Assembly: GCA_029218825.1 (NCBI GenBank)
Contig: JAQXSC010000054.1
Span: forward strand, 1-39,064
Length of the DNA stretch: 39,064 bases
Reading direction: 5' to 3'
Source: Oscillospiraceae bacterium
GTDB taxonomy: Bacteria; Bacillota; Clostridia; Oscillospirales; Acutalibacteraceae
Each line of letters starts with the position of its first letter. Positions within the stretch are counted from its first letter, which is position 1. The position numbers and the translations under genes were made by a program. Shown here piece by piece: positions 35,897-39,064 of this stretch. The notes beneath the pieces are model-generated. The model was given only the letters and a program-made list of their open reading frames with translations. It searched no databases and was not told the DNA's origin.

Positions 35897-36922
35897 ATGG
35901 CGATCACAGAAAAACAGCGTTCTGCCTTTAAAGTACTTGCTTTTGTACTTGCAATCGCAATGGTTTGGGTATCTGTTTTTTCCGTATCTGCACAGACAAT
36001 TTCTGACGAAAATTCAAACAATACGGAAACAGAAGTTAGTGACGTTAACGATGAGTTAATTCTCCCTAACGGAGACACAATCGCAAGTAATGACCAATTA
36101 GGATTTGATATCATTGAAGGCGTTACTGTAAAAATCAAAGTAGGAACAAAGAAATATACTGATTATGATGTTCCACAGGGTACAGTTGCAAAGGCACTTG
36201 ACCACGCAAACATTACTCTCGGCAGACACGATACAGTTGACCAGAAGTTAAAGGCTAAAGTTAAGGACAACAGCAAGATTAAGGTTAACCGTGTAAAGTA
36301 TGTTTCAAAGACAAAGACAAAGAAAGTAAACTACAAAACTCTTAATAAGCCAACTAACCTTCTTAAGGTTGGACAGTCCAAAATTAAGCAAAAAGGTAAG
36401 AACGGCTCCAAGAAAGTAACCTATACTTCAAAGGTTGTAAACGGCAAGATTCAGAGAACTATCGTTTCCAATACAAAGGTTACAAAGAAAGCCAAGAACA
36501 AGGTTGTTTTAGTAGGTACAAAGAGAAATAATTACGCTATGTACGCACAGAACAATACTTCCTTTGCTACAAAGTCATCAGGCGGTATCGGTACAATCAT
36601 CGACCATAACGGCAAAAAGATTGCATACAAAAAACTTGTATCCGGTTCGGGTACAGCATATTACGCTCCTGCCGGCGCACATACTTCTGTAGGCGATACA
36701 GTACACGTTGGCGGTGTTGCGGTAAATCCTAACATTATCCCATACGGCTCAAAACTCTATATCGAATCTCCTGACGGAAGTTTCGTGTATGGTTATGCTG
36801 TGGCTAATGACACAGGCGGATTTGCAATAAGCGGTTCTGCTGTAGTAGATTTGTTCTACCCAACATACAACCAGTGTGTTCAGTTCGGCAGACGTACAGT
36901 AAATATTTACGTACTTGCATAA
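35897..36922 (+). CDS. YabE/RpfB-like cell-wall protein with DUF348/G5-like region and C-terminal 3D domain
   Basis: Signal/TM N-terminus; VTVKIKVGTKKYTDYDVPQGTVAKALDHANITLGRHD; GSGTAYYAPAGAHTSVGDTVHVGGVAVNPNIIPYGSKLYIE...VANDTGGFAISGSAVVDLFY. Confidence 0.9.
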   Translation: MAITEKQRSAFKVLAFVLAIAMVWVSVFSVSAQTISDENSNNTETEVSDVNDELILPNGDTIASNDQLGFDIIEGVTVKIKVGTKKYTDYDVPQGTVAKALDHANITLGRHDTVDQKLKAKVKDNSKIKVNRVKYVSKTKTKKVNYKTLNKPTNLLKVGQSKIKQKGKNGSKKVTYTSKVVNGKIQRTIVSNTKVTKKAKNKVVLVGTKRNNYAMYAQNNTSFATKSSGGIGTIIDHNGKKIAYKKLVSGSGTAYYAPAGAHTSVGDTVHVGGVAVNPNIIPYGSKLYIESPDGSFVYGYAVANDTGGFAISGSAVVDLFYPTYNQCVQFGRRTVNIYVLA

Positions 36923-36934
36923 GTAATATATACT

Positions 36935-36967
36935 AAAAAGGCAGTTTTTATCACTGCCTTTTCTTTT
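36935..36967 (+). terminator. Rho-independent terminator
   Basis: AAAAGGCAGT-ttttatc-ACTGCCTTTTCTTTTT. Confidence 0.85.
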
Positions 36968-37037
36968 TAGGTTGATTTTCCGTAAAAAGTGTTATATAAT
37001 ACTGAATGTATTTATTTGAATATCAAGGAGTTACACT

Positions 37038-37622
37038 ATGAAAAAAATATTTGCTCTTATTTTAGCAAGTCTGATGTTAATCTCTGTAATGTCAGGTTGC
37101 GGTACTACTGTTCCAAATGCAACTGAAAGCACTTCTTCAACAGAGGAAACTAAACAAGCAGAAGAAACTACCTACGAGGACAACCTTAAAGGCCTTGCAG
37201 AATATATGAAAGACCAAGGATATATTGATAATACAGACAACGCTTATAAAATGCAGGTTCAGTTAATTGGAGCAGAGGAAGGCTACCGTTATCTAAAGGG
37301 TGCTGTTCAAATGGAATTGTATAAGTACAATCCGGATAAGTTGAACAAGACCGCTAAAGATGTTATGGAACAGATTGAAAAGAACGGCGAGTTTGAACTT
37401 TACGGTAAAAAGATTAAGGGCTATCTTTCCGATAACGGCAAGTATATGATGGTTTATACTGATTCCGCTATTGTTGAGGGTGATACAACAAGTGACGCCT
37501 ATAAAACAATGGAAAAAGCGGTAAAGGACTTAAATAAGTTTGTTAAGAAGTATTCCGTTGCTTTGCTTGATGACGAAGATACCGAAAAAACAAAGGACAG
37601 AAAAACTAAAAAATCTAAATAA
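37038..37622 (+). CDS. Predicted lipoprotein of unknown function
   Basis: Lipobox VMSGCGTT after MKKIFALILASLMLIS; aaggagttacact-ATG. Confidence 0.8.
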   Translation: MKKIFALILASLMLISVMSGCGTTVPNATESTSSTEETKQAEETTYEDNLKGLAEYMKDQGYIDNTDNAYKMQVQLIGAEEGYRYLKGAVQMELYKYNPDKLNKTAKDVMEQIEKNGEFELYGKKIKGYLSDNGKYMMVYTDSAIVEGDTTSDAYKTMEKAVKDLNKFVKKYSVALLDDEDTEKTKDRKTKKSK

Positions 37623-37640
37623 CCGATAACCCAAAAAATT

Positions 37641-37678
37641 ACCCCAAGTGACATTCAGCCACTTGGGGTCTTAATTTT
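37641..37678. terminator. Terminator between convergent genes
   Basis: ACCCCAAGTG-acattcagc-CACTTGGGGT followed by cttaatttt. Confidence 0.75.
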
Positions 37679-37694
37679 ACAGTTATGCAGTTAT

Positions 37695-38747
37695 TTAATT
37701 CAGTTTGTTACCGCACTTGTTACAGAATAAATCATCTGTGCTAACCTTGTTACCGCATTGAGTACAGAATTTGTTTGTGTTTTCCTGTATGGGCTGTGCA
37801 TATGGATTGCCGTCATTCTGTGAAGTGACCCCTTGAATATTTCCAAAAGGCATCGCCTCATCAAAATTTTCCTTTGTTTCAGGAACGTAAACAGGCTCAG
37901 TATTGAATTTTACAGAAACGCTTTTAATATAGTTTGCATATTTTATGGCAACTATTCCCATAATAATGTTAGTTGCGACACCTATTAATACAATAAGGGA
38001 AGCAATTCCTGCATATAGCGGTGTTAAAACGATAAACATCGAGATAACGGGAAATAAGGAGAACGCTCCGGAAAGGATACAGAATATTCCGTAACCCATA
38101 GCGCCATTCTTATAAAGGTGAATACCACTCATACTTTTATCAATGGATTTTGCAAATCTGTACTTCATAGAAGAAAACAGTATGCCAAAAACACTTATAA
38201 TAACAAGAATAACTAAAAGCGGAATAGCAACAATCAGCAATATTTCTAAACTTGCTGACGAGATTGCGCCGGATTCCGAACCGAAAAGGGATGCAATCAT
38301 TCCCGATTCGCCGTTGGTAATTACGTCAACTGCTAATATTAACAAAAACAGAAAAGATAAAACAATACAGATACCAAGGATAATGCAAACGAGAATTAAC
38401 TCAACAAGAGAAACTATCTTAAAAAACTTTGCAGGTACATTTAAACTTCTTCTCTGACTTCTGCTAAAAAAGTAGAAGAAAAAGAAAGAAATAGTAATCA
38501 GTATTGCAGTTGCAGGCAGAGCGATGCCGACTGACGAATCTTCAGTTACCGAACTGTAGCCGGAAGGCATTTGGCTGAATAGTTGCTCATTGAACATTCT
38601 TGACGGCACTAAAATCAAACCGGAAAACATTGAGCATAGGTTTGAAACAGTCATCATTATTGCCAAAACCAAAACAATGGGTCTTTTGAAAAAACCTTTG
38701 ATAATATCAACGTTGTGTTGATATGGATTTCTAATATTATTGTCCAT
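37695..38747 (-). CDS. Polytopic membrane protein with C-terminal zinc ribbon
   Basis: Multiple TM segments; C-terminus FCTQCGNKVSTDDLFCNKCGNKLN. Confidence 0.85.
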   Translation of the reverse strand: MDNNIRNPYQHNVDIIKGFFKRPIVLVLAIMMTVSNLCSMFSGLILVPSRMFNEQLFSQMPSGYSSVTEDSSVGIALPATAILITISFFFFYFFSRSQRRSLNVPAKFFKIVSLVELILVCIILGICIVLSFLFLLILAVDVITNGESGMIASLFGSESGAISSASLEILLIVAIPLLVILVIISVFGILFSSMKYRFAKSIDKSMSGIHLYKNGAMGYGIFCILSGAFSLFPVISMFIVLTPLYAGIASLIVLIGVATNIIMGIVAIKYANYIKSVSVKFNTEPVYVPETKENFDEAMPFGNIQGVTSQNDGNPYAQPIQENTNKFCTQCGNKVSTDDLFCNKCGNKLN

Positions 38748-38800
38748 AATAAACCTCCTTAATTCAATACAAATATTTTACATTATATAAAATCAAAGTT

Positions 38801-38822
38801 CAATATTTTTCGAAAAATATTG
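38801..38822. promoter_or_regulatory. Perfect 22-bp palindrome CAATATTTTTCGAAAAATATTG, candidate operator
   Basis: Exact inverted repeat read directly in the intergenic region between divergent units. Confidence 0.55.
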
Positions 38823-38913
38823 TTGTAATATTTGTAATATTGTAAACCTATGAGTGTTTATGACGCAATTTGCAGAAAGTTGTAAAAAAATTAAAATTTT
38901 TTCAAAAAAGGTA

Positions 38914-38942
38914 TTGACAAAAGGGGAGGAATGTAATATAAT
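38914..38942 (+). promoter_or_regulatory. Strong consensus promoter (rRNA-operon type) with A/T-rich UP-like tract
   Basis: TTGACA (38914-38919), 17-bp spacer, TATAAT (38937-38942), preceded by gtaaaaaaattaaaattttttcaaaaaag. Confidence 0.9.
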
Positions 38943-38948
38943 CTTGAA

Positions 38949-39064
38949 TGTTCGCTGCGGAAAACAAAGCGAACGAAGGACCTTGAAAATTAAACAACGA
39001 AAGTAAAGAAACCCGTAATGAACTTTGAGTGTAACTCGAAGAATTACAAGTGAACCAAACACTG
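38949..39064 (+). other. Probable rRNA operon 5' leader (16S gene expected just beyond the window)
   Basis: GTTCGCT...AGCGAAC hairpin, then gaccttgaaaattaaacaacgaaagtaaagaaaccc, a leader-type sequence typical of Firmicutes rRNA operons. Confidence 0.75.

Noticed and set aside
35797-36138. Antisense 113-aa ORF at the start of the 3D-domain gene
   Set aside because: Overlaps the consensus promoter and the signal peptide of a well-supported gene.

Overview
This is a mid-GC Firmicutes (Clostridia, Ruminococcus-like) chromosomal window. The taxonomic guess is inference from gene content only. Positions 1-10,190 hold a secreted-protein locus: a 5'-truncated surface protein with a CBM26-like C-terminus; a secreted protein with a Big2 (Ig-like) domain and an atypical cleavage region; a SipW/S26B-type signal peptidase; and a 1982-aa modular secreted protein with CBM26-like, Ig/InlB-repeat-like and FIVAR-like regions. 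The rest is mostly housekeeping. It includes a Gfo/Idh/MocA oxidoreductase, an ECF sigma/anti-sigma pair, a C_GCAxxG_C_C protein, LepA, CrcB, GuaB, class II FBP aldolase, an HtrA-like protease, YfhO-like and GtrA-like membrane proteins, an N-terminal dockerin protein, IlvB, DUF4358 and SGNH proteins, an MTA/SAH nucleosidase, RsmE, PncC/CinA-C, MalQ, GlgP, a G5/3D-domain cell-wall protein, a lipoprotein and a zinc-ribbon membrane protein. The window ends in an rRNA-type promoter and leader, so a 16S gene probably begins just outside it. The items most worth a second look are: (1) the SipW plus starch-binding-like secreted locus; (2) a mosaic family of four intergenic repeats in which one hairpin loop appears inverted in place; (3) a structured ~220-nt guaB leader containing a large inverted-repeat element; (4) an orphan dockerin protein in the same window as starch-related genes; (5) a perfect 22-bp palindrome between divergent transcription units. 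No CRISPR array, tRNA, complete rRNA or canonical transposase was recognised.
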